Below, one piece after another: positions 21,124-34,761 of a stretch of DNA of 64,000 bases (position 1 is the first letter of the stretch; each line of letters opens with the position of its first letter). Made by a program: the position numbers and the translations under genes. The notes under the pieces are model-generated. The model did not search any database. It saw only the letters and a list, made by a program, of their open reading frames with translations, and was not told where the DNA came from. Where the stretch lies: the NCBI GenBank assembly GCA_011316305.1, contig SAUG01000156.1, positions 1 through 64,000 of the forward strand, in the 5' to 3' direction. This stretch comes from Rusavskia elegans (taxonomy: Eukaryota; Ascomycota; Lecanoromycetes; Teloschistales; Teloschistaceae).

Positions 21124-21953
21124 TTGGAGAGGGGAGACTTCTGCCCGTGGAAGAGGTCCCTGCCCAGCTACGCAATGGATTCACGAGGTATACGACCTTC
21201 TCAGCACCTTGTCTGTCAGTCTACTGGAAATACTGCCTCTTCGACTACTCACAATTGCTGGACCCTGCCCGAATAAGCAATACTGTGATATGCAACCCAA
21301 GGGAGCCAAAAGCATCGAGCGAGTTCTGAAGCCAACTTCGATCATCGAATTCGATCTGGACTTCAGCTCAAATGGTCTGCGAAGTATGACCGCATAGATG
21401 GATCACCTAGCGGTAAGCTTTTCCCATCCTGACTCATCTGTACATAGATCAGCTTGCTAAGAGGCCACCATAGGTTTCTTTTGGTGGCTCACAGGTAAGA
21501 ACTGTTGGCATTTGACCTCCACGGCTATGCAATGGGAGTATAGCAGAGGTATACCTGGGTCGACTCCTGTAGAGGAGCTATAGAGATGTGTTCAGCTGGA
21601 GAGTCATAGATCGAATACCAGAGTAGCAGGATCATGAGCAAGGTTTTCTGAGCTGGGCGCGTGAGTAAAAGAAGATCCAGATCAAGTCCCCAATAGAGGG
21701 CACTCCATCGTAGGGACCATTCGTGATGAAATGCGCAGCCGCATTCAAGTCGGCATTTCCGGCGTGGAAAACAGGGTAATTGAGTTCAGTTGTAGATTTT
21801 GGATATTGCATGTGGTCAATGCTTCGTCAGGCACCGGATAGCAGTAGATTTATCCATTCAGCAGGCAGCTTGAAGTCTACCACGCGTTGTTGTAGTGTCA
21901 GATGTTAGTACGGAAGCCAGTCAAATACGCAAAAAAGATGGTGTGGTCAATGA
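21124..21953. other. intergenic flank of the AT-rich island, no gene seen
   Basis: Sequence of ordinary composition with normal CpA content up to tRNA-Ile. Small frames only. It shows that the RIP-like composition does not extend left of the tRNA gene. A T6 run on the minus strand (21931-21936) is a likely Pol III terminator for tRNA-Ile. Confidence 0.5.
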
Positions 21954-22031
21954 GGGGGTCGAACCCTCGACTTTGGCGTTTCATATACTTAGATATTAGC
22001 ACCACACTCTAACCAACTGAGTTAATCGACC
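21954..22031 (-). tRNA. tRNA-Ile (AAU) with 14-nt intron
   Basis: A cloverleaf on the minus strand: acceptor GGTCGAT with ATTGACC (one G-T pair), D arm ACTC/GAGT, anticodon stem TGGTG/CGCCA, T stem GAGGG/CCCTC with loop TTCGACC. The anticodon AAT lies at 21995-21997, and the intron at 21980-21993 follows A37. The downstream T6 run on the minus strand supports termination. The 5' end of the gene directly abuts the AT-rich island. Confidence 0.93.
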
Positions 22032-22924
22032 ATGGGTATTTTTTGCCGTTTTTTTGCTAAATAAGGCAATATAGAATACGTGATATAATATCTAAGTTAG
22101 TATATATATCGCCTTTAGAAAGACAGTTTTAGCAGCGTATAATAGAAAGTATACTGAAGTTTTAAGTATAAGGTAGATTAAATAGTATAAATTAAATAGA
22201 ATTTTAAATTCGAAACCGGTTTATATCCGTATATTATAGCGTTACTATAAGGTTCCGATAATATAGGTAATTACTTAACTTATAACGAATAATAACGAAT
22301 TTATTATAGGTAGTATTACTATATAATAGTTAAAGATATACTTTTTCTAACGTCTATTATTATTATTTCTATAATAGTTAAGGTTATTTCTATAGTAGCT
22401 AATATCGCTTCTATATAGATTGAATTAGCTTTATCCGCGACGATTCTTCGGAATTCTATAAATAGTCGAACGAGTCGTAAAACCTTTAAATTAATAGTTA
22501 TATTCTACGTATAGAGATCAGATTTTTAGCTATTAATAATCGGAGGACCAGCCGTAGTTTTACTAATAATATACTAAGTTTTTAATTAGACCGGCAGTTT
22601 TCTAGACTATCTTTAGATTTATTTAATATCGATACCGAGCAGGAATCTATAAATATATTATCGGAATCTAAATCTATAGAAAATATCTAGTCGGATTATA
22701 GAAATATATCTTCGGATACCGATCTAGTATTTTTAAATCCTTCTTTTAGTAAAAATATCCAGCCGGATTATATAAACGTATCGTTAGAACTTTATAAACT
22801 AATATTTCTAACCTGTTTTTTTACTACGAACGTCCAGTCGGATAATATAAATATATTATCGGAACTTCGGAAAAGAACTTTATTAAAAACCTCTAAATTT
22901 AGGTTTACCGAAATTTAAATCCTT

Positions 22925-23260
22925 TTAGAATAGATTAAGGAAATTAGCGGCCGCTAGAGGATTATTAATAATACTTTTAATAATATAGATAACAGCTAGT
23001 AGAGAATCGAAACTACTTTTACGAAGATAAAACGCTATTAGACGATACTCGAAGAAGAATAATATACTTTTAAAACGATAAAACGCCGTTAATAGAATAG
23101 ACTTATAGATAAAAACTAGTAAAATAATAGTAGACTCGCCTAAAAAGATATCCGGATTGGTTTTTAAAGTAGCTAAAAAAAGGAAGGTTCTTTTTATAAA
23201 AACTATTATACGGAAGGCTTTTAGTAATATAGACTGGAAATCGAGAGCTACTATAATCAA
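22925..23260 (-). pseudogene. longest surviving open frame inside the island, unclassified
   Basis: A 111-codon minus-strand frame rich in Ile, Leu, Phe and Lys (for example FRIIVFIKRTFLFLATLKTN). This is the composition expected from AT-rich RIP-mutated sequence. No domain is recognised. Probably a transposon relic or chance survival, not a functional gene. Confidence 0.3.
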
Positions 23261-25721
23261 GATTGTAATAATATTAATAATACGGAGAATTTTACTAGTC
23301 TATCGAACTTTAAATAGATATAAGCTCGGGAAAAGCGTATCTTTAAAGCGTACGATATAAATAGCTATAGAAAGCGCAAGTTTAAAGTCGATATAGAAGA
23401 TTATAGCGAGAATTCTAATATCGGCGGCCAGGCTAGTTTTTCGAGCTTCGGATAGGACGAAAATAGAAAAGAAAAACGTCTTCGATATAAATTACGTAGT
23501 AGCCTATAGAAGCGAGCTAGGAAAGAGTAGATTCTATTTTTTATTCTTCGATAACAGTTCTATTAGGACGTACGTTTACGGCGGGATTAGATATTAATAT
23601 TAAAAATATATAATATATCAGGTATTCTAAAACTATAGATTAATATAATAATTTTATTTAAAGTAGTTTAATCTTTACTCTAGTGCTCCTATATATATAG
23701 AAAGCTTAAGCTATATTCGAACGATACCTAATATATAGAGATTATTATTAAAGTAACGACGTAAGCCTGTAGATAAATCTAATAAATATTCTAGAAGTAG
23801 GAAAATACTAGTATTAAATAACTTTACTATAGGATCTATTTAGAATCTCGGCGTCTCTTATTAGTAGTATACTTTTAATTATCCTTCGTAGTTATTATTA
23901 TTAATAAAGAGTACGGCGACTGGTTCTAGCTTTCTATTATTGTTTAAAGATACTTTAGAAATATATAGGAAAGCTTTTATTTCTATATTAGTTAAATTAT
24001 CGATAGAAAGATACGTTATTTTATTAAGTAAATTTGAATTAAAATTCTATAGAAAGAACCGTTATTTATATTAATTAAACTAGGATATAAATTCTGCTAC
24101 CGTATATTTAATACTGGTATACCAACGTTTAATTTACTTACCGAACCACTGGTTTACCGGGCACTAAAACTAAAATAAATAACTAAATAGAAAAGCTTTT
24201 AAAATTAACGTCGAGTTTACTAATAAATAAACGGAAAGTTTTCAACGCCGGCGGAATTAGTATATTTAAACGGCTAGCGTTAGATTATCTAAATAAAGTT
24301 TTTCTCGAGACTATATTAATAGTATTATTTATTTAAAGTTAATATAAATTATTATAAACTCGGTTTAGATCTATTTATTTAATAAGTCGTTATTCGTAAA
24401 ATTATATCTATAGCTTTAGTAATTATCGATTAATATCTATATATAGTATTTCGATATTCTAATACCCCGAATATAAAGTAAAAGAACGTCTTTCGCGGTC
24501 TAGATATTTTTTCTTTCTACAGATAGAATATAATTTAGTCTTTAATATTTTCTATACCTAATATTATTTTCCGCCGAAATTCTAATATAGTATTTTCTCC
24601 TAAAATATATCCGGCTTCTATAACTTTTCTAGTATTAGAAAAATCCTATTCCGCGAATTAAAATAATAAAAATTCTTCGCGTATTGGTATATTTACTATA
24701 AGTTACCTATCCTAAAAACTTCTTTTAGTCGATTTCTATCGTCTATATCGTTATAGTCTTTGCGAATATAGCTCTACGCTTAAATAATAGACCTAAATCT
24801 TCGACCTTCGTCGTAGAATTTATACTACAGCGCCGGCTTCTCGCAGGGGTTCGGTTTAGTAACGGTATAAAACGATAGCGGGGTATACTTAAAGTAGATC
24901 GCTTTAAAGCTAGCCGAGAGCGGAAATCCAAGCTAGAAGTTATAATAGCGAGGATATTAAAGCTTCTTCGGAAAGATTTTTAAAGAAATTCCTCTATTCG
25001 CTTTTACTATAAAAAACTGAATATAGTAGACTTCAGCGGTTTAAAGCGAGGCTTGCTATTAAAACTTAGCGATTACTATCTATATCTAGGCTCCTTATAT
25101 TTCGGTATATTTATATAAGATACGGAGGATTATATAGCTAATAAATCGTAGATATTTTCTATCCCTCGCTATATAATAATCGGGTTTATTTATAATATTA
25201 TTTCCGATTCTAGTTAATATCTACAGCTTCTAGTATAGGGTAAATAATATAGTATCTATAGTAATATCGATACGAGGCTTCTAGTAGGATCTAGCTATTA
25301 GATCTATTAATATTATCTAGGTCTATTTTTCGGCGTGGCTATTTACGATATTATATAAAACTATATACGAAAATAGTAGAATAGCCGTCGTAGCGGTATC
25401 CTAATCAACTAGTATTTTTATCAGGATAGTTTTCGGTCGTAAATATCTCTATTAATACTGCTAGGTCCAGACGTTTCTAACTTTCGGTTATAAAAATATA
25501 TAAGCCGTCGTAGTCGAAACCTACCCTCTAGAATATAAAAATCTCGGCTTTAATTTTATCGAAATATATTTTCTCTTCGTCGAAAATCTATTTTATATAT
25601 CTTGCTTCCGATCCGATAGAGGTCCTAGATACTTTAATTTCGTATATTAAAATAGCGGGTCGGTTATAAACTTTAATAACTCGGTTATAGTCTTTATATA
25701 ATATCTTTTATTTTTTACTAA

Positions 25722-25912
25722 ACTTTTCCGGTAGTTTTTTCGACGTTCGATTATTAGAAATAAAAGATAATTAGAAATTATAGAAATTATAGAAATTAGA
25801 GGTTACTTTTCGTTATCTATAAAGGTTTTCCGGTAGTTCCTCCGATTTAGAAATAAAAGATAACTAGAAATTATAGAAATTATAAAAATTAGAAGTCGCG
25901 ATATTACTATTA
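25722..25912. repeat. degenerate direct duplication, 93-102 bp period
   Basis: The string TTTTCCGGTAGTT occurs at 25724 and 25826 (102 apart), and TTAGAAATAAAAGATAA-type sequence at 25754 and 25847 (93 apart). The offset is a 9-bp indel. Both spacings are multiples of three. Confidence 0.65.
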
Positions 25913-26454
25913 TTAAAAGATAAAAATCTTTATAAATTCGCGCCCGGATCCGAATAAAGGTAAAGACGACCTATTATATACGAAGTTATAAACAAATAGA
26001 AATTATTTCTACTCGAAGCCGAAGCCGAAGCTATATAGGAATAAATAGTCGTCTCGGAAGTTATAAACGGCCGGAACGGTATTCTATTAAATAATATAGA
26101 AGTAAATTATTTTCTAAACCTAAAATTCTAATAGGTATTCTCTTCGGTTTCTATCTCGTCGGCTAAAGGTATACTACCGATAGACTCGAAACCAGTTGCA
26201 GGATTTTAATAAAGATAAACCTATCGACTTTTCTAGCTATCGCTAAAAGAGGTATTAGATCTTGGTTTACTATAAACTAAAAAGTTTTAGGATAGATCTA
26301 TATTTATATTCGTCCCGTCTATTCCGCGTATATTCGCTATCGTTTCGGCTAAAATTCTAGGATATTAGTAGATACTTTCGTTTCTATTTCTAATTTCGTC
26401 GTTCTATATTATATCGTTTACTAGTTCGGACAGATTTCTAAATTTCTAGAGCCG

Positions 26455-26706
26455 GCTTCTAGTTTCTATTCCTTAATCCAGCCTGTACGGATATTAGAAA
26501 AAGATTCTACTCGCTATTCCGTTATCTAATTTATATAAATATTATAAAAAATCTTCCGTCGCTATTCCGTATTTTAATCCGTATAAATATTAGAAAAAAC
26601 TTTCTGTCGCTATTCCGTATCCTAATCCGTATAAATATTAGAGAAAGCTTCTAGTCGCTATTCCGTATCTTAATTTATACGAATATTAGAGGAAGCTTTT
26701 AATCTT
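26455..26706. repeat. degenerate tandem repeat, 48-bp unit, about 5 copies
   Basis: GCTATTCC begins at 26512, 26561, 26609 and 26657 (spacing 49, 48, 48), with a partial earlier copy near 26466. Each unit contains an AATCCGTATAAATATTAGAAA-like core, with mainly transition differences between copies. A 48-bp unit equals 16 codons. Confidence 0.8.
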
Positions 26707-29700
26707 TTCTCTAATATCTAATTCGAATAGAGATACTAAATTTTAATAAAAGGTTCCGGTCTATATTCCGCTAGTCCTTATTATCGCTAGTATAAACTAA
26801 TCTATAGAATTCTAGAAAAGATTACCGGTCTCTATTTTATCGCCCGCCAGCGGTCCGGAAGTATAGTCTGCTTAAAAGGTAAAATTACGGAAAAAGCTCT
26901 TGTTGTTAAATCTACCGTTTAGTATAGGTACGGATATAAAATCCTATTATAGAATCGAGTCTAATATATACTACTCTAGCTACTAGCGGAAAACGGCCGG
27001 ATCTATTTTAAACGATTCTTAATATCGTTCGGTAGAGTTACGGGTTAAAAATACTAGATTTTAGCTGCTCGATTACGTCTATTAGAAAAGTACTCGATAA
27101 TAGATAAACGGATATATTCGGTTTATAAGATCTATTTATTAGATATTAGTATAATACTTTATATACCTGTTACTTTACTTAAATCCTGATATTAGAAGTC
27201 CGCTATAGCCTGCTGGCTACGTACGTAGCTGGCCGCTGGTAGAAACGCCCCTCTGTAGGATATTTAGATAGGAGGAAATTAATAAATACCGCCGTTCCGC
27301 TCTAGCTAAAAGCTTTTATTATCTGGAAACGGGGATTTATAATAAATATAGTCGATTAAATCTATAATTTTATTAATAGAAATCTAAGCTATAAGATTAA
27401 TAGATAATCAGTACGATTATTAAATAGAATTATAATAGAAAACGAACGGAATCTGATACTAAATCTATTATTATAGATAATTTCAGAAGGTTCTTTTACT
27501 CAGCTTTAGTAATTTAGTTTACGAAAAGTCTATACCGCTATTCTCTAAATATAATTAAGTATCTAGCCGTTAGCTAAATTTTTATAAAAGAAACTATACT
27601 TCGATTTAGACTAAAAAACGTAAAATATATTATAAAAAATAATATTTAAAATCCTTTTCGTATCTATAATCCTCCTACTAATATTACTATAGATTTCTAT
27701 TTATAGTCTGATTACTATATATTTTTATAATCGCTAAACTAGAAATTATTAATATTTTAAATTCGTAGCGGATAGATATACGCGGAAGAGCTAAAACTAT
27801 AATTCTAATATTTTTATTTTCGGTTTAATATAGGTCGGGAATCTTTACCGTCTAAATAACTATAAGCTTTATTCTAATCTAGTTAAATTCGAAAACGTTT
27901 TTTAATTATATTTAATTTATATAAATTACGGTAATAGTTTATCGGTTTACCGATAGATCTTCTACTGTTCGGAATTTACTATCTATATTAAATAGTGTTA
28001 AATAGCTTTCTCCAGATTTATTAGCTCCTGTTAATGATTTAGAATAGTAAAAGCCGGATTTAACAGCTCTGGATATATAAATATTATAAGATTGATCTCT
28101 ATTAACGTTCGAACTATATTATTATTTAGAGACGAACTTTTCTTTCTCGATAGCGCGAATTAGGAAACCCTATCGATACTAGACTATAAAAGCTAATTTA
28201 CGGTTCTATATAGTATTTTTCTATCGCGGTTCCGACCTAGAACGTTATCGATAGAAATACTACTAATTTTAAGGAATTATATTCGTTTATTATAATTCTA
28301 GTACTAGAATATGACGCCGAAGTATCTTTAATCCTATTATTACCGGCTTCTATCTATCGAGCCGGCGAAACAGCTAGGTAATAAACGGCTAAGTAGGCCT
28401 ACCACTTTATTTAATCCCTTTTACTAGACTTTCCGGAATAGGGTACCTATTGTAGGTCTAAGTTCTGCCCGGTTTAATTAGTATTTCTAAGCCGCCGCTA
28501 GTACCTATAGTTCCGGATACTATTCGGAACGACTAGCTTCGCAGCTTTCCCGTATCTATAAAAATAATATCTACTTATAAGGTTAAGTAATCGCGGCGAG
28601 TACTATTTTAATAGCGGGGCGTAAATTAGATCCGTTATATAAGTAAATAACGTTTCGAAGAAGTTATTTTATCGATTCTAGAACGGTAGAAGGTTATTCT
28701 ATAGTACTAGAACACGTATATACTAATTCCCGAAGCCTAGCGGTATTTAAAACTACTAGAATTTATCGCCCTTTTAAATATAGATAGCGGTCTCCCTCTC
28801 GCTTTTACTTAAAGCTTACGGGTATATTATTCGTACGACGACTATACGACGATACTCGCCCGTACTAAAATCTGGTATTCTAAATAGCCGTATTATAGCT
28901 GCGATCTCGATAACTTCGTCGGAACTAAAGGCGACGACGATTATAAATCTATAGATACTTTATACTTCTACTATTATAGATATTATATAGTCTATATTAT
29001 CTACGAAGCCGCGGACGTTAATTACGATCGGATAAAATACTAGAAGCGAGTTCGATTCTTATAAGAAAAACGTCGAGCTATCCCCGAATACTATACTAAA
29101 ATACGAACCTCTTTATTTAATATAATATACTGCCTTTACTACCTTTGAAGTATATTATATCCAGGCCTCGGTTTTCTATTAGACGAAAAATCTTTTATTA
29201 CTATAACGGAAGCCGCGCCCGCGGTATTATTTTTATTCGACCTTCGAATCAGCTCTGCCTTATACGTTCTCGTCTATTTCTATTATATCCGGGGATTTAG
29301 TTTCCGAGATTTTAGACGATAGTTTTAGGAGTAGGCTAAACCTAAACTATATTTTCTATCCGTTTTACTACTTTCGTAGGTACGCGAGCGTTATTGTACT
29401 ATAGACCTATATTATCTACTACTACTAAAAAGAAAAGAAAAGGAATCGGATACGAGAAATTTATCGTATAAAAGCCGTTTAGTAAAACTATTAGAACGCG
29501 AACGGAAGTAAAAAGTTTAATTCTATAGTTTTAAAATTAGAATAGACTCGGTTACCGGGGTTTAGCTGGCGAGATATCCTCGAATAGAAGCTTCGCCTAT
29601 AATAGATAACGACTAAAAGTCGTTCTATTTAGCCTTTTATTTATAGTTACTATATACGTTACAACGAAGTATTATATATACTATATATATTAGGTTTATA

Positions 29701-32297
29701 TAGAGTTATAGTAGGCAGCTTTTAAATTTATCTATAGATAATATAAAATTATTTCCCCGTTTTTAAACGCTTTTATATTAACCTGTTTAATTTTACGTCC
29801 TTTGATAATACGAAGTACTACGTCTCCTAGCTAGGATAGTAAGGTAGCTAGTTTCTTTATACTAGGCTGACAGCGTAGTATTCCTTGCTGTAAACCTCTT
29901 TTTTTCCGTTTTCTATTTTTCTTTTACTGGTTTTCTGCCCGTAAAGTCGTATCCGAAGCTATTAGTAAGAGTAGAGAGATAGCCAGGCTCGCCTACTCTG
30001 CTAATAGTATAATATATAATACTACGGACAAGCTATTTCTATTTCTTTTTATAGATATTCTTTAATTTTAATATTATTTTTTTAAAAACTGTCGCGAGAT
30101 ATATAATATAATAGAGTTCTCGATCTTTATTTAATATTATATTACTTTCTCTATTATAATCCGCGTTTATAAGATAGCGATTAATATATAGGCTTTAGAG
30201 ACCTTTTAACTTTTCTGCCTAACGGTACTATATATATACGCTATAAAAATAAAAGCGTATATCCGATTAAAGATAGTATCTATTATATATAGGCGCGTCT
30301 ACCTATATAAAACTAATATTTACTTCTATTACGGCTTGGGCGGCAGATTTATTTTGGCTAGAGAAATTTTTAGTAGGAACAGTCGATGTGGATATTAATA
30401 CGATAAATTAAGAAAGCTTATAAACTTTGGTCGATATATCTAAAGAATCGATATAATTTAAACTAAATATTATTACTGTTATAACGTCTATTCGATATAT
30501 CTTTCCGTGCCTTTATATATTTTTAATAGTTACGTTTTTTTAAGCTCGTTCTATTTCTATTTTCGTTTAATTTCTCGGCGAGACTTTTTTATAAGACGAG
30601 ATTCTGCGTAATAGAACGAAGCTTTAGGTTAGTTAAGTTTTTATTAAAAGAAGACGTTAACTATATTTCGAAAAGTATTATTTAAAGGGCTAAGTATATA
30701 TATATTAAATAAAGTAGATTTAGTTGACTATCTATTACTATAGATATTTTTAAAATAGTGTTCTACTAGTTTAATTCTGTCTATAATATCAAATTTGTAT
30801 ATAACCTTTATTAATTAGATATACTAACCTGCAAGTATATTTATAATCTATCGTTTATACTATTAACTTTAAAATATAATCTTTTTTAAAATATTATTTT
30901 TAGTAGTTCTTTAAACTAGATCTTTACGGATAACCTTATCCTTTATAATATAAAATAAGATAAGGTAGATTGTATAGAAGTATTATTTTAAACTTTATAT
31001 CTGGCTTTAATCTTCTAAAATATCTAGCGTCTGAAATTAATATCTTAGAAGGATACGAATAGTATAGTTATTATAATTATTAAAATAATAATTTTAAAGA
31101 AAAAATTAATAGAAGCTATATAAAGCTGCTGCAGTTAACGCTTGCTATACCTTTACTATAGGCTATATAAAGCCGCTATAGACAGCTTTTGTTTTTATCT
31201 CTGCGATAATTATAATTTATAGCTAAATCGTCTGGGAGTATTTAGGATATATAGAAATTAAAAGGCGGGGTGCGGTTTTATATAGTATTTCTTTTAATAG
31301 ATAGGTTATAAACCTATTTTAGCTAAAAATAGGAAAGGCTAAATATATTATAGAAATCGGAAGCTATTAATATTAACTTTCTGGACCGTATTTAATATAA
31401 TTTACGAAAACTGCTAAAATAGAAAATATAATATAATATTATATATAACTATTGTTCAGCTATTTATCTACTTTAGAAGTTCGTTTATATTAGAGACGTC
31501 TCTAACGGCTCTATATATATTAGTAAATAAAGGATGAAGATATATATTTAAGGCTATAATATTAATATTCGTAAATTAGAAAATCTTCTATTTTAGGATA
31601 GAACAGTTAAAAATAATAGATAGATTTACTAGAGACTATAGTAGATAAAATGGTATTATAGCTAGTATTTACTTCTACAGCTTTTTATATATCTTTATAC
31701 GGCCTTTATCTATATAATTACCTATTTCTAGCTTTTTATTTACTTTTATATAACTACCGATAACCTATTACTAAATCTGTAATAGATTATTATAACGACG
31801 TTCTAGACAATAGTATAATCGCGCTATAAAATAAACTGTACTGTTTATACTAGCGAAAGGATTACGATTATCTTATTTGCTAGATCTTCGATATTATTAG
31901 ACGACGTAACCTTATCTATATATAGAGGATCTCTAGACTACTTTATCTATATATACTTTTAAGAAATTATAAGGAAAAATTAACGGTTCAATTTCTAGTT
32001 AATCGCGACCTATTCCGAAAGTAATTCGCTAAAGCGCCTGAATACTTTATTTACGAATATATAGACCTCGTAGCTAAGAAATTAACCAAGCTAGAAGTTA
32101 TATCTAGCGACGGTTTACTAAAACTACCGGTACTTACGTAATTAATACGAGATAGTTTTAGTAAATTAGAAAATAAACTCTAGATATCCGTCCGTTAATA
32201 TAGTCTAGATTTTATAAAAAGCCGGATTAAAAAGATAGTATTTTAAAAAAGTTCGATAGTTTATACTATACTCTATATTTACCTAGAACCCCTTTAA

Positions 32298-32483
32298 ATA
32301 GATAATCTCGGTTTTAATCTAGATTTCGATCCGGAAGATTTAAATATTAATCTGGATAATTTAAACTTCGATCCGGAAGATCTAAACTTTAATGAAAATA
32401 ATCTAGACTTCGATTTAGAAAGCCTCGCTATAAGCGACTCTTATTATAATAAAGATAGCTCGGCTCGAGAGGTAGAACTATAA
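32298..32483 (+). pseudogene. relic of an acidic repeat-containing C-terminus
   Basis: A 61-codon stop-free frame reads as an acidic, Asn/Leu-rich repeat: NLDFDPEDLN, then NLNFDPEDLN, then NNLDFDLESL, ending in a stop at 32481-32483. Such periodic acidic sequence is not expected from random AT-rich DNA and suggests the C-terminus of a transposon protein. I do not recognise the family, and upstream frames are broken by many stops. Confidence 0.45.
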
Positions 32484-34542
32484 ACTAAAGCTGCGGACGG
32501 TAATAAATACGGTATAGAATACTTTAGTTTAAAAGTCTACGGGATCGATAGTTTACGAAAGCTAGTTAGTATTGTACCTTCGATAGAAGACGTTTAAACT
32601 ACCGATCTACGTTAGAGTAGAATCGTAGAAAATAAAATTAATTTTAACGGTATAGACCGTAGTTAGAAAAGAGGATAAGATCTTTATACTAGAAAAAGAT
32701 TTAAAGGTACGGTTAATCTACGTAGAAAGGTTAGTACTATTAATCTATTATAATCGCTTGCGAAAACTAATAATTATTAGCGTCGATTAATAGATACTAA
32801 GAAAATAAGTTAGAGCGGTTATAAAACCTACTACGCTCTATATTCTATTAAAAAAGAGGTTATCCGACGCGCTACCGATAGGGTTTTTACTAATAATAGA
32901 ACGGGTACTAAAGGAATACCCGGATTATATCCGGAAATAATAGAAATTAGTTCTATCTAATATTATATTAACTCTACGACAGCTAATAATAAAATAGATT
33001 AACTATACGAGCTTTTATAATAGTTATCTATAGTCGTTTAGAAGTACCGCTAACTTCGGAGATAAAATATAGGTCGAGTCTAGAATCCCAGGTACAGCCG
33101 TCGGATCTAAAAGACGCTATAGCGATTACGATTCTAATATTACGGGATAAAGCGAGTCGAAATATTTAGGTCCAGCCGTTAAACGTATAAAAGTCTAAAT
33201 CGAATCTATAATCGGGTAGAAAAAAGAAATTTAAAAGAAAATAAACGCTATAGACTCTATATCTACGCGTCCGATAGCCCGGCTAAAGCGCCTGTAAAAG
33301 CCTAATAAACGCTGGTTTATCTAATATTACTAGATATCGTAGTAAATAGCAGGATAGATATATTATAGTAATAGTAAAATAGATAAACATTTAATATCTA
33401 AAGGTATATTTATATTCTTTTATCGAATAATAAAAAAATTATAGCTTCGAGCTTATATATTTCTACTTTATAAAAAAGTTAAAATTCGTAGAAAATATAT
33501 CTAAAAAGGAATTTAAATCGGTTTCAATTTATATCTATAATAGATTCTACGTAGGATTTCGTAATAAAAGTAAATTATAATATCGACAGTTTTTACTCTA
33601 ATAGGGATACTAAGGTAATACCTTTTTTATAAAATACGCGACCTCCTATATATTTTATACTAAAAGTATAAATTATTAAAAGAGGCTTTTATAATAGATA
33701 ATATTCGATATACTCGCTATTCCTCGTTTAGATTTTCTATCTAGCGACGGCGGAAGTATATATATAAACTGTCGATAAAAGAGCGTATTATAGGTCCGAG
33801 AATATCTACGAGCGTATTATAGCGGAGGTTTTATAATATACTAATATCTAATTAGGTATAGATTATAGAAAAGCTGATAATAATATTTCTCGAATATAAC
33901 TATAACGTACGGATACTATTAACTGAATCAGCTTCGAAGCCTGTATCCGTATTAGTAGATCTGCTAATAGTAAAGATAACGAATAAATATTTTATAATAG
34001 AAGACCGTATTATATTTATTCTATATCGGATAGTATTTATACTACGGTAGATACTAGAGCCGATACTTTTTAAAAGCTGATTTAATCTAGCGACTGCTAG
34101 AAGTACTTTAATAATAAATATTGAAATATAATAAAATAACTATAAACGTTAACTGTTCGGATATATTTTCTATATCTATCTATTATAAGGACTGCGAAGA
34201 ACTTAAAATACTAATACTAAATATAATTAATAGCGGAATACGGTTCTACGGAAACCTATACGAACAATATACCTTTTATAATAAGCGATATCTATAAAAT
34301 CTAAATAGTAGTTAAATGGATTCGGGACTAAAGGTAATTTTTACAAGTTTTCTATCCTAACCCTAATTAATAAGGAAGGTCGAGCTACTATATAGTTCGT
34401 AAAAGATTAAATATTGATAAAAAGAAGTTTTCCCGAACTACTAGAAACGGTCTTTAGCCATATTAATAGCTATATATATCTAAAGCCAGTTGTAATACCG
34501 TAGGCCAGTAAAAGCAATAATATTAAAGTTATTCGGAATCGT

Positions 34543-34761
34543 ATGATATCGAAACAGTCTAATAGAAACGAGATTTTAAATAAAGTTCTAATCCGGACCC
34601 TTTCGTATAATTATCTAATATCTAAAGGGGGCCGGGTTACTAGAATTCTATATATTCTAAACGATCGGTTACGTTTATATTATATATCGGAAAGAAAATT
34701 ATTTACTAAATGTTATTCTAAGAGATTAATTACCCTACGAGTACTATATATAAGATACTAG
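34543..34761 (+). pseudogene. short surviving open frame inside the island, unclassified
   Basis: A 72-codon frame rich in Arg, Leu, Ile and Tyr (e.g. YLISKGGRVTRILYILNDRL). No domain is recognised. It is most likely a fragment of a decayed transposon gene. Confidence 0.25.

Noticed and set aside
34356..34366. Telomere-like CCTAACCCTAA
   Set aside because: Only about two units in AT-rich DNA; no array, so no evidence for an interstitial telomere.
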